Of a stretch of DNA of 64,000 bases, positions 7,051 to 15,158 are shown piece after piece. How positions within the stretch are numbered: position 1 is the first letter of the stretch; every line of letters starts with the position of its first letter. The stretch is from Candidatus Cryptobacteroides intestinigallinarum (GTDB lineage: Bacteria > Bacteroidota > Bacteroidia > Bacteroidales > UBA932). A model generated the notes under the pieces. The model searched no databases. It was not told where the DNA came from and saw only the letters and a list, made by a program, of their open reading frames with translations. The translations under genes were made by a program, and so were the position numbers. The stretch covers positions 1-64,000 of the forward strand of contig JADIMK010000010.1 of NCBI GenBank assembly GCA_017694785.1, in the 5' to 3' direction.

Positions 7051-7734
7051 ATGTTCGGGAAAGATATATCTTTGAAAAACAAGACTCTGGCAGCCGCGTG
7101 TCTGTCGCTGGTATATGTCATATGCGCGTCTGTATATTTTCTTCCTGCGGATATACCTTATAAGATAGCGTTTCCTACGGTGGCTATAGCAGTATCTTCG
7201 TTGTGGCTTCTCCCTTGGCAGATGAGCTTTGCCCTGGTGGCTTCGGCTCTAGGTGACATACGGGGTGCAGCAGGCAATATGATCGGGCAGATAGAATTCT
7301 TCTCTATAGCACATCTTTTCCTTATACTTTTCTTTGTCCACAGGTGGTTCCATGAGCGTGATGCCTTTGAGCGTGCCGGCGGCAGACATCCTGAGACAAG
7401 AGCTGCGGCATTGGCAGGATATGCCGTATTGTCAGTCTGTGTCCTTGCCTTTGCTATGATATGGATTATTCCGGAGACTCCGGAGGGGATGGTAAGGGGC
7501 TGTGCCGCATTGTATGCTGTCATCATCTGCATGATGCTTTTCTGTGCACTGGTGCAGAGAAGCTGGGCGTATTCAATCGCAGCTGTACTTTTTGTATTTT
7601 CGGATGCAATGATAGGCTGGAATGCCTTTGTCGGGGAAGTGCATGGCGAAAAATATCTTGTCATGGTGCCTTACTATGCTGCCCAGTTGATCTTTTTCCT
7701 CCGTGCTGCTCATTTCGGCGCAGTCAGGCATTAG
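7051..7734 (+). CDS. YhhN-family lysoplasmalogenase-like membrane protein
   Basis: The 227-residue protein has about eight hydrophobic segments and the family landmarks: ALGDIRGA in the middle, IAHLFLILFF, LFVFSDAMIGWNAF (the conserved SD pair) and a C-terminal YYAAQLIFFL. Members of the YhhN/TMEM86 family hydrolyse the vinyl-ether bond of lysoplasmalogens; in bacteria that lack plasmalogens the true substrate is uncertain. The gene is alone on its strand, converging with the MATE gene downstream with 33 bp between stops. I see no clear promoter box upstream. Confidence 0.8.
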   Translation: MFGKDISLKNKTLAAACLSLVYVICASVYFLPADIPYKIAFPTVAIAVSSLWLLPWQMSFALVASALGDIRGAAGNMIGQIEFFSIAHLFLILFFVHRWFHERDAFERAGGRHPETRAAALAGYAVLSVCVLAFAMIWIIPETPEGMVRGCAALYAVIICMMLFCALVQRSWAYSIAAVLFVFSDAMIGWNAFVGEVHGEKYLVMVPYYAAQLIFFLRAAHFGAVRH

Positions 7735-7767
7735 ACGTTTCCTTGATGTCCCCTGCACTCCCTGTGC

Positions 7768-9123
7768 TCAAGCCCCTTTCTTAAGTATCTTCGGGAATGA
7801 TATCATGAATATTATTGTGCAGCATATCGCAGCAGTTGCATCAGCGATGCTTTCCGCGGCAAACACTCCTTTCACGCCCCAGAATCCTGGAAGGACCAGA
7901 GCAAGAGGCACCAGAAGTATGACCTTTCTCAGCAGTGCGATGAAAAGGGATACCTTTGCCTGCCCGAGAGCGATGAACGTGTTCTGGCATGCTCTCTGGA
8001 GTCCGAATATCGTCATGCCGGAAAGGAATACGGGCATCATCTGGCTTACGGTATCTATAAGTTCCTGATCTGATGTGAACATAGATGCCGCTGCCTCAGG
8101 AAATGATATCATTGTAAGCATGACAACAACATTGAAAGAAAACATTGTCACAAGCGCTATCTTGTAGCATTCCTTTACCCTGTCTGTGTTGCCGTGCCCG
8201 AAATTGTAACTTATTATCGGGACAAAACCCTGGGCGAATCCGGTTATCGGAACACTGCCGAACTGCATTGCACTCTGGAGAATGGTCAGAGCGCTGACAT
8301 ATATGTCACCGAACTGCTTGAGGCTTCCGTTCAGTACAAAACCCACGAGACTTTCTGTAGATGCCATTATGAACGGAGAGATGCCGAGACCGAGGATGGC
8401 TCCTATCGTCCTCATGTCAAGCCGCATATATCTGTGGGCAAGATTGAGTGATGCTTCCCTGGAAAAAAGAAATCTGAGCACCCAACCGGCACTGCACGCC
8501 TGTGATATAACTGTCGCTATTGCTGCGCCCCTGACCCCCATGTCAAGCATGTAAATGAATATGGGATCCAGTATGATGTTTATTACCGCCCCTATCAGTA
8601 TTGAACACATTGCTATACCAGGTCTTCCCTGTATATTTATGAATGTGTTCAGTCCTGTAGATATCTGGACGAATATTGTCCCAAGAAGGTATATCGACAG
8701 ATATTCTGTGCCGTATCCCAGTGTAGCCTCCGAAGCTCCGGTCAGGAGCAGAATCGGTTCCATGAAAAGATATGTCACCAGGGAGGTGAATATGGTGAAT
8801 ATCACTAGAAGTACAAAGCCATTGCCTAGGATCCGCTCTGCACGTTCCCTGTCTCCCTGCCCGAGGGCAATTGCGGCAAGGGGAGCACCGCCTCCACTGA
8901 CAATTGCGGAAAATGCCGAAATCAGTATTATTACGGATGCCGTGACACCGACACCGGCCAGGGCATCCGTACCTATTCCCGGTATGTGGCCTATGAATAT
9001 CCTGTCTACAATGTTGTACAGAAGATTAGCTATCTGGGCGGCAACTGCAGGAAGGGCCATCTTGAATACAAGTGGCAGCATCTTGTCTGTCCCCAGCTTT
9101 TCTTCATATACATTGCCTTGCAT
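7768..9123 (-). CDS. MATE-family efflux transporter
   Basis: The 451-residue protein has twelve predicted membrane helices and standard MATE features. They include the N-terminal ALPAVAAQIANLLYNIVDRIFIGH, SGGGAPLAAIALGQGDRERA after helix 2, and a repeat of this pattern in the second half (GFAQGFVPIISYNFGHGNTDRV). MATE proteins export cationic drugs and metabolites using sodium or proton gradients. Length is normal. It lies 112 bp downstream of malic enzyme on the same strand; the gap contains a 6-bp hairpin (AGCCGG/CCGGCT) without a T-run, so co-transcription is possible. Substrate cannot be predicted. Confidence 0.92.
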   Translation of the reverse strand: MQGNVYEEKLGTDKMLPLVFKMALPAVAAQIANLLYNIVDRIFIGHIPGIGTDALAGVGVTASVIILISAFSAIVSGGGAPLAAIALGQGDRERAERILGNGFVLLVIFTIFTSLVTYLFMEPILLLTGASEATLGYGTEYLSIYLLGTIFVQISTGLNTFINIQGRPGIAMCSILIGAVINIILDPIFIYMLDMGVRGAAIATVISQACSAGWVLRFLFSREASLNLAHRYMRLDMRTIGAILGLGISPFIMASTESLVGFVLNGSLKQFGDIYVSALTILQSAMQFGSVPITGFAQGFVPIISYNFGHGNTDRVKECYKIALVTMFSFNVVVMLTMISFPEAAASMFTSDQELIDTVSQMMPVFLSGMTIFGLQRACQNTFIALGQAKVSLFIALLRKVILLVPLALVLPGFWGVKGVFAAESIADATAAICCTIIFMISFPKILKKGA

Positions 9124-9235
9124 TTCTTCTGTCTTTTCATGTCATGTCAAAAGGAGACGTAGTCCTTATGTCCCCTCCTGCGTGTGTCCTGCTGTGACAG
9201 CCGGCACTATGCATTCCGGCTTCTGCAGATATGAG

Positions 9236-10507
9236 CTATCTTTTCAATAGAGTGTGCAGATATTTCCTGTATCCGTCCCAGTCTGTTATAGGCCGTTTTG
9301 CGACTCCGGAATCCATGGCGGCTTTCGCAACTGCTATGGAGACTGTCTCAAGCAGACGGCTGTCAAGGGCTTTCGGTATAATATAGTCAGGTCCGAAGCT
9401 GAGGCTTCCGACATTGTATGCCTTCAGGACTTCTTCAGGTACAGGCTCTTTTGCCAGAGCTGCGATTGCATGTGCTGCCGCCAGCTTCATTTCCTCGTTT
9501 ATCTTCCTGGCACGAGTGTCGAGGGCCCCTCTGAAGATATAAGGGAAGCCGATCACGTTGTTGACCTGGTTAGGATAGTCGCTTCTTCCTGTAGCTATCA
9601 GTGCGTCAGGCCTGGCATCGCGTGCATCTTCCCAGCTGATTTCAGGGTACGGGTTGGCAAGTGCCATTATGATGGGGCTGTCTGCCATGGTCTTTACCAT
9701 TTCCTTTGAGAGGACTCCGGCCTTGGAGAATCCGGCGAATACATCTGCTCCAGCTATGGCCTCCTGCAGGGTATGGATATCCCTGTCTGTGGCAAATCTT
9801 CTTTTCTGAGGGTTGATGTCAGTCCTGTCCTTGCGTACAACTCCTTTGCTGTCGCACATGACGATGTTGTCTGGATTTACTCCGGCCTTGATATACAGGT
9901 CTGTACATGCTATGGCAGCCGCTCCTGCACCGTTGACAACCAACTTGATTTCAGAGACTTTCTTCCCGGCAATCTCCAGAGCATTAATCAATGCTGCAGA
10001 AGTTATGATTGCTGTTCCGTGCTGGTCGTCATGCATTACCGGGATATCCAGCTCATTTACGAGCCTCTCTTCGATCTCAAAGCATTCCGGGGCCTTGATG
10101 TCCTCGAGGTTGATGCCCCCGAACGTCGGAGCGATGTTCTTTACAGTCTGTACAAAACTGTCGATATCCTGAGTGTCAACTTCTATGTCGAATGCGTCTA
10201 CGCCTCCCAGTATCTTGAAAAGAAGGGCCTTGCCTTCCATTACAGGTTTTGCGGCAGCCGCTCCCTTGTTGCCGAGCCCAAGGATTGCTGTGCCGTTCGA
10301 AATTACAGCGACAAGATTTCCTTTTGCCGTATAGTCGTAGGCCTTGTCCGGATTTCCGGCAATCTCCATCGTAGGAGCTGCCACTCCAGGGGTATATGCG
10401 AGAGACAGGTCTTCCTGGGTATCTGTAGGTTTTGTGGCGACAATCCCTATTTTTCCTGCAGGGAAGGCGCTATGGTATTCAAGTGCTTGACGGTCAATTG
10501 AATTCAT
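9236..10507 (-). CDS. Malic enzyme, short form without phosphotransacetylase domain
   Basis: The protein decarboxylates malate to pyruvate, probably with NADP. Motifs include SLAYTPGVAAP near the N-terminus, AVISNGTAILGLGNKG, the Lys-containing substrate region NLEDIKAPECFEIE, VMHDDQHGTAI and the nucleotide-binding VVNGAGAAAIAC. The ORF track starts at 10564, but the ATG at 10507 (MNSIDRQALEYH) gives the family N-terminus; the extra 19 residues are unlike it. At 423 residues it ends after the dehydrogenase part. The long MaeB form of about 760 residues carries a C-terminal phosphotransacetylase-like domain, which is absent here. The cofactor was not resolved from sequence. Confidence 0.93.
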   Translation of the reverse strand: MNSIDRQALEYHSAFPAGKIGIVATKPTDTQEDLSLAYTPGVAAPTMEIAGNPDKAYDYTAKGNLVAVISNGTAILGLGNKGAAAAKPVMEGKALLFKILGGVDAFDIEVDTQDIDSFVQTVKNIAPTFGGINLEDIKAPECFEIEERLVNELDIPVMHDDQHGTAIITSAALINALEIAGKKVSEIKLVVNGAGAAAIACTDLYIKAGVNPDNIVMCDSKGVVRKDRTDINPQKRRFATDRDIHTLQEAIAGADVFAGFSKAGVLSKEMVKTMADSPIIMALANPYPEISWEDARDARPDALIATGRSDYPNQVNNVIGFPYIFRGALDTRARKINEEMKLAAAHAIAALAKEPVPEEVLKAYNVGSLSFGPDYIIPKALDSRLLETVSIAVAKAAMDSGVAKRPITDWDGYRKYLHTLLKR

Positions 10508-10562
10508 GATATTTACAATATAATAAGCCGTTTTATGTTGAAATGAGTCGCCTTTTTGCATC

Positions 10563-10630
10563 AAAAAAAATGCCGTAATCCATTAAAGGACATGTGCTAC
10601 TGACATTTCTTGCAATTTGCGAATAACGGC
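10563..10630 (-). terminator. Possible terminator after the patatin gene
   Basis: On the minus strand GCCGTTAT, a long 42-nt loop, ATTACGGC (one mismatched pair) is followed closely by eight T. It directly abuts the patatin stop codon. The large loop makes this a weak call. Confidence 0.3.
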
Positions 10631-10631
10631 C

Positions 10632-11648
10632 TTATGCCTTGCGGTCTGCTGTGCTGCTGGATCCGGAAGCTTCGTATGCATCAAGTGCCTCTTTCATCTT
10701 TATCCGTCCGGCTTCGGATATTTCCTCAGCCTTTGCATAGTCTGATATGGCACCGAAGTCATCGAACGGCATGCTGACAAGTATATCCGGCCGGGTTATC
10801 TTCAGGGCAAGCTTTGTATTCACGTGGTTCATCAGGCTGAATGTCCTGGAAAGGAGGGAGAAATAGTTCCTTTCCTCGTCCAGGAGGTCGTCCTGTTCAG
10901 GGCTTCTTTCTGTCATGTGCTTCATGAGCCGGTATCCCTCGTCCCTTGCTAGTCTGAGTTTCTCCATGAAAGTCAGGCTGCCATTATGTCGCACGGAATC
11001 GATGACAGTCTTGGTCATCGCTGCGCTGGCCTTGTCTTCCTCTTCTTTCCTTGTCTCCTTTTCTGCGTCATCAATGAGTATCTGCCTGATTCTGTCGACA
11101 TTGACATCATTTACATCAATCGCTACCATTATGTCGCCTTCAGTGCGTGTGACCCTGTCCATCGGCATCGTGTTGGCGATTCCTCCGTCAATGAGTGTCC
11201 GGTATCCGTATTTCACCGGACGGAACAGGGACGGGATTGATATCGAGGCCCTTATGGCCTGATAGAGGTTGCCCTTGTCGAATATCACTTCTTCTCCAGT
11301 GTAGAAGTCTGTCGCTACGGCCTTGTATGGTATGTCCAGATCCTCGATGTTGACGTCCGGGACAATCTCCTTCATGGCCTTTATTATCCTGTCTCCATTG
11401 ACAAGATGGTTCATGCTTACAGTGATGTCCATGAGAGTGAATACCTTCCATACTCCGAGGGAGAAGAGCCACTGCTTGATCTCGGGAAGCTTTCCGGCAG
11501 CGTACATCCCTCCTATGAGGGAGCCTATGGATGTACCGGCCACCGAGGTTATGTTGTATCCTCTGTCCAGGAGCTCTTCTATTGCTCCTATATATGCGAA
11601 TCCTCTCGGTCCTCCGCTTGAGAGGACAAGTGCTACATTCTTTTTCAT
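10632..11648 (-). CDS. Patatin-like phospholipase family protein
   Basis: The 338-residue protein has the patatin Ser-Asp dyad: a glycine-rich oxyanion segment LSSGGPRGFAYIGAIE, the nucleophile in GTSIG (Ser40) and DGG (Asp154) in LIDGGIANTMPMD. This small bacterial type (RssA/YchK-like) is a cytoplasmic or membrane-associated lipid acyl hydrolase. No signal peptide is evident. The C-terminal half is charged and helical, with a Glu/Lys-rich stretch near residue 200 (DDAEKETRKEEEDK). It follows the U32 gene by 54 bp and may share its transcript. The natural lipid substrate is unknown. Confidence 0.9.
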   Translation of the reverse strand: MKKNVALVLSSGGPRGFAYIGAIEELLDRGYNITSVAGTSIGSLIGGMYAAGKLPEIKQWLFSLGVWKVFTLMDITVSMNHLVNGDRIIKAMKEIVPDVNIEDLDIPYKAVATDFYTGEEVIFDKGNLYQAIRASISIPSLFRPVKYGYRTLIDGGIANTMPMDRVTRTEGDIMVAIDVNDVNVDRIRQILIDDAEKETRKEEEDKASAAMTKTVIDSVRHNGSLTFMEKLRLARDEGYRLMKHMTERSPEQDDLLDEERNYFSLLSRTFSLMNHVNTKLALKITRPDILVSMPFDDFGAISDYAKAEEISEAGRIKMKEALDAYEASGSSSTADRKA

Positions 11649-11702
11649 AAGTCGGATATATTGTGTGTTGACGGCTTTGCGCTTCAGTTGTATCAGTATT
11701 CT

Positions 11703-13028
11703 TTATTCCTGTGCTCCTGTGTCTGCCTTGGCGTTCGGGCTTTCTGTCTTCGGCTCTTTTGCCTGGGGCTCTTCGCTCCAGATATAGACTTTGTCTGATC
11801 TGCGGAGCTTGCCTTCACAGCCTTCGAGGAGCTCTGGGCTTACCGGTACTGAACAATATGTGCCTTTGCCGGCGCTGTCAGCCTGCTTCAGGTCAACACG
11901 TATCTCCGGGACAGTCATTTCGATGACTCCTGTAGACGGTCCCATTATAAGTATCCTGTCCCCTTTGTGGAGTGATGCGGATTCGACCAGTATCTCGACG
12001 ACTCCTATCTTGCCGAACCAGTTGGTGACCTTGCCGCTGTAGATTTTCCTGCGTGTTGCCTTGCTTCCGTAGACCTCGCTCCACTGACCAAGCCTCGCCC
12101 CCTGGTAGTATCCGTCCCAGAAACCCCTGTTGAAGACTTCCGAGAGTTCTTCCTTAAGTCTGGCTGCGAGTTCAGGTGTATAGGTACCGTCGCATACGGC
12201 ATCGGCAGCCCTGCGGTAGCAGGATGCGGTCTTCTTGACATATTCAGCAGAACGTGCCCTGCCCTCGATCTTGAACACTGTCACTCCGGCATCAATGATC
12301 TTGTCCATGAATTCTATGGTACACAAGTCCTTAGGGGACATGATGTATTTGTTGTCCACAACGAGCTGGTTGCCGGTCTCAAGATCTGTCACTTCATAGC
12401 CTCTGCGGCATATCTGGTAGCAGGAGCCTCTGTTGGCCGAGGCCCCGTATTCGTGGAGGCTGAGGTAACATTTGCCCGAGATGGCCATGCACAGGGCTCC
12501 GTGGGCGAACATCTCGATTTCCACAAGACGGCCGGAAGGGCCTTTTATGCCGTCACGGATGATGCCTTCCTTGATCTCCTTGACCTGATGCAGATTCAGC
12601 TCCCTTGCAAGTACTATGACATCTGCAAACTGTGAGTAGAATCTCAGTGCCTCCAGATTGGATATGCTGAGCTGGGTGGATATGTGGACTTCGACGCCTA
12701 TCTGCCTGGCATACATTATGGCAGCCATATCGGAGGCTATCACGGCTGTGATTCCTGCTTCCTTGGCGGCATCAAGCGTGTGCCTCATGTCCTCGAGATC
12801 TTCATTGTAGAGGACTATGTTGAGGGTAAGGTAGGACTTGACCCCGTGGCTGCGGCAGATGCTGCATATCTCTTTCAGGTCGCTCATCTTGAAGTTGTTG
12901 GCTGAATGCGACCTCATGTTGAGCTTTTCGACCCCGAAGTAGACGGAGTCTGCTCCTCCCTGTATTGCGGCCTGCAGGCATTCGAAGTTGCCGGCAGGTG
13001 CCATTATTTCAAGTTCTTTTCTTGTCAT
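11703..13028 (-). CDS. Peptidase U32 family protein, TrhP/YegQ-like tRNA hydroxylation protein
   Basis: The 441-residue protein contains the exact U32 signature EMFAHGALCMAISGKCYLS and the N-terminal ELEIMAPAGNFECLQAAIQGGADSVYFG. Despite the family name, characterised members of this size (TrhP in E. coli and B. subtilis) are needed for prephenate-dependent hydroxylation of uridine 34 in tRNA. That role is inferred from the family, not shown here. Conserved cysteines (LCMAISGKC, CYQICRRGY) may bind an iron-sulfur cluster. The last 25 residues are a Lys/Glu/Pro-rich tail. Its start overlaps the polyprenyl synthetase stop by 4 bp (ATGA). Confidence 0.88.
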   Translation of the reverse strand: MTRKELEIMAPAGNFECLQAAIQGGADSVYFGVEKLNMRSHSANNFKMSDLKEICSICRSHGVKSYLTLNIVLYNEDLEDMRHTLDAAKEAGITAVIASDMAAIMYARQIGVEVHISTQLSISNLEALRFYSQFADVIVLARELNLHQVKEIKEGIIRDGIKGPSGRLVEIEMFAHGALCMAISGKCYLSLHEYGASANRGSCYQICRRGYEVTDLETGNQLVVDNKYIMSPKDLCTIEFMDKIIDAGVTVFKIEGRARSAEYVKKTASCYRRAADAVCDGTYTPELAARLKEELSEVFNRGFWDGYYQGARLGQWSEVYGSKATRRKIYSGKVTNWFGKIGVVEILVESASLHKGDRILIMGPSTGVIEMTVPEIRVDLKQADSAGKGTYCSVPVSPELLEGCEGKLRRSDKVYIWSEEPQAKEPKTESPNAKADTGAQE

Positions 13029-14041
13029 TTGTTTCTCCCCAGCAGTCTGTCGGCAAATCTGTGCAGCATTTCATAGCGTACTTTCCCGAGTCCTGTCATA
13101 CCTGCGTTCTCCATTGCGTCAGCATGGAGCTTTATTATTTCATACTTGGCATCCTCATCAATGCCTATTGCTTCATATATATCCTTGACTCTCTTTATCT
13201 TTGCATCTTTTTCGGCGTCATTGCTAACAGACATTCCCATGGCCTGAAGAAGTGCTTTTTTCCCGTTCTGAGGATCGATCACTCCTGATTTCTCCATTTC
13301 CCCGCTTTTCTCGAGAGCTCTGGTCAGAAGCCATGTCTTCTTGTTGTTGACGATGTCGCCTCCGATCTTCTTGCCGAATACGCTCTGGTCACCGAATGTG
13401 TCGAGATAATCGTCTGTTATCTGGAATGCAAGGCCGAGGTTGTAGCCGAACTTGTAGAGATAGTCGCATGTGCGGGCATCTGCCCCGGCAATGACAGCTC
13501 CCATCTTGGCCGAACAGGCAATAAGTACTGCTGTCTTGAGCCCGATCATCTTCATGTACAGCGGCATGGATACTTCTTCAAGTTTTTCGAAGTCCATGTC
13601 GTACTGCTGGCCTTCGCATACCTGTGCGGCAGTGGTCGTGAAAAGTTCAAGAAGCTGTGGAAGCTTGTCGGCCGGAGCCTTTGCAAGGCGTCTGTAGCTG
13701 TCGATGCACATGACATCCCCTGAAAGTATGGCAGTGTTGCCGTCCCATCTGCTGGCGACAGTCGGCTTGCCACGGCGCATATCGGCCTTGTCCATTATGT
13801 CGTCATGTATGAGTGTGAAGCTGTGGAATACTTCTATGGCTGCCGCCGGCTGCAGTATCTCCTCGCTGAATGAATCCTTGAAAAGGGAATATGCCAGCAG
13901 GCACAGGCGCGGTCTGATACGTTTCCCTCCTATGTCAATCATATATCTGAGCGGGTCATACAGCCCCTGCGGCTCCGATGCGAAGCCTATGCTCCCGAAC
14001 AATTCCTTCAGAGAGTCTTCGATCTGGGTCTCGTTGATCAT
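13025..14041 (-). CDS. Trans-isoprenyl diphosphate synthase (polyprenyl synthetase family)
   Basis: This enzyme adds isopentenyl units to an allylic diphosphate to make precursors of quinones or other isoprenoids. The two aspartate-rich motifs are present: DDIMD (residues 80-84, in LIHDDIMDKADMRRG) and DDYLD (in QITDDYLDTFGD), together with GGKRIRP at 38-44. I used the ATG at 14041 (MINETQIEDSLKEL); the ORF track start at 14233 would add 64 residues unlike the family and would run through the promoter region. The 338-residue product is a normal length. Chain length cannot be fixed with confidence. It is first in a run with the U32 and patatin genes. Confidence 0.93.
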   Translation of the reverse strand: MINETQIEDSLKELFGSIGFASEPQGLYDPLRYMIDIGGKRIRPRLCLLAYSLFKDSFSEEILQPAAAIEVFHSFTLIHDDIMDKADMRRGKPTVASRWDGNTAILSGDVMCIDSYRRLAKAPADKLPQLLELFTTTAAQVCEGQQYDMDFEKLEEVSMPLYMKMIGLKTAVLIACSAKMGAVIAGADARTCDYLYKFGYNLGLAFQITDDYLDTFGDQSVFGKKIGGDIVNNKKTWLLTRALEKSGEMEKSGVIDPQNGKKALLQAMGMSVSNDAEKDAKIKRVKDIYEAIGIDEDAKYEIIKLHADAMENAGMTGLGKVRYEMLHRFADRLLGRNK

Positions 14042-14067
14042 ATCAAAATGGATTTGTAATGCAGAAA

Positions 14068-14075
14068 CAAAATTA
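14068..14075 (-). promoter_or_regulatory. Putative -7 promoter box for polyprenyl synthetase gene
   Basis: Minus-strand TAATTTTG matches TAnnTTTG, 26 bp before the chosen start codon; this supports the start at 14041. Confidence 0.5.
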
Positions 14076-14085
14076 ATAAATAAGT

Positions 14086-14105
14086 GCTGAAATACGAATT
14101 TCAGC
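14086..14105. promoter_or_regulatory. Palindrome between divergent promoters
   Basis: GCTGAAAT, 4-nt centre, ATTTCAGC: a perfect 8-bp inverted repeat placed between the two divergent -7 boxes, near the -33 position of the minus-strand promoter. It could be an operator; no regulator is suggested by the neighbours. Confidence 0.35.
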
Positions 14106-14121
14106 CTTAATAAATAAAGAT

Positions 14122-14129
14122 TATATTTG
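14122..14129 (+). promoter_or_regulatory. Putative -7 promoter box for rsgA
   Basis: TATATTTG matches TAnnTTTG, 65 bp upstream of the chosen rsgA ATG. It overlaps the GTG start used in the ORF track, which argues against that start. Confidence 0.5.
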
Positions 14130-14194
14130 TGTCCGGAAAGCAAGGACGGACATGTCCGGACCTGGCGGACCCCGACCCGAATTATTCTCATGAA

Positions 14195-15142
14195 ATGAAG
14201 ACAGCGACTATAGTTAAGCATACCGGAAGCCATTATCTTCTGTCTGAACTGCCGGAATGGAATCTGTTTCCGGCTGTCCTCAGAGGAAAGATCCGCCTCA
14301 AGGGTTCTTCATCGACAAATCCTGTGGCCGTGGGGGACAGGGTGACCTATGAGTTCAATGGAGAAGAAGGCCAGGTGCCTACACCTGAGAATCCTGCGGT
14401 GATCACAGAGATACTTCCCCGTACGAACTATATGATCAGAAAGTCTGCCAATCTTTCCCGGCAGGCGCATATAATCGCGGCAAACCTTGACAAGGCATTC
14501 ATCGTGGTGACGATGGATTTCCCGGAAGTAAAGCTTCCTTTTCTGGACCGTCTTCTTGTCACCTGTGAAGTATATGGCATACCTGCTGTAATTGTGGTCA
14601 ACAAGACAGATCTCTATGACGGGCCGCTTCAGGAGAGACTTTCAGTCTTCCACGATATCTACGGCAAGGCGGGCTATACGGTGCTGGATGTGTCGGCAAT
14701 GACAGGTGCCGGTATTCCAGAGCTGCGGGATCAGTGCAAGGGGGCGGTTTCGCTTTTCTCCGGAGTCTCCGGTGTGGGGAAATCTTCTCTAATAAAGGCG
14801 GTGGACCCGTTGCTTTCACCGAAGACAGGGGAAATATCTGAGGCTCATCTGCAGGGAAAGCATACGACAACTTTCTATGAGATGTATCCGCTTTCTTCTG
14901 GCGGCTTCATCGTCGATACCCCTGGAATCCGCGGTTTCGGCCTGGTGGATCTTGATAAAGATGAGATAGCCCTGTATTTTCCGGAGATGCGCAGGGTCGC
15001 TGACGGGTGCCGGTTCTCACCGTGTACGCATACCCACGAACCCGGATGTGCTGTGAAGGCTGCGGTAGATGACGGAGAAATAAGTGCAGAGAGGTATATC
15101 TCATACCTCGGCATGCTGGATGAAGACGGCAAATACAGGTAA
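14195..15142 (+). CDS. rsgA: Ribosome small-subunit-dependent GTPase RsgA
   Basis: RsgA checks late maturation of the 30S subunit and leaves after GTP hydrolysis. The protein shows the circularly permuted GTPase order: G4 (VVNKTDL) comes before G1 (SGVSGVGKSSLI) and G3 (DTPGIRGFG). An N-terminal OB fold precedes it (VAVGDRVTYEF) and a C-terminal zinc knuckle follows (CRFSPCTHTHEPGC). The ATG at 14195 (MKTATIVKHTGSHYLL) gives 315 residues and the family start; the upstream GTG at 14129 adds 22 residues rich in Pro and Asp and overlaps the promoter box. The following MATE gene begins 16 bp after its stop. Confidence 0.96.
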   Translation: MKTATIVKHTGSHYLLSELPEWNLFPAVLRGKIRLKGSSSTNPVAVGDRVTYEFNGEEGQVPTPENPAVITEILPRTNYMIRKSANLSRQAHIIAANLDKAFIVVTMDFPEVKLPFLDRLLVTCEVYGIPAVIVVNKTDLYDGPLQERLSVFHDIYGKAGYTVLDVSAMTGAGIPELRDQCKGAVSLFSGVSGVGKSSLIKAVDPLLSPKTGEISEAHLQGKHTTTFYEMYPLSSGGFIVDTPGIRGFGLVDLDKDEIALYFPEMRRVADGCRFSPCTHTHEPGCAVKAAVDDGEISAERYISYLGMLDEDGKYR

Positions 15143-15158
15143 TGATTTCAATATCTCA

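Noticed and set aside
14042-14233. Longer polyprenyl synthetase N-terminus from the ORF track
   Set aside because: It would cross both divergent promoter boxes and the palindrome; the added residues are not family-like.
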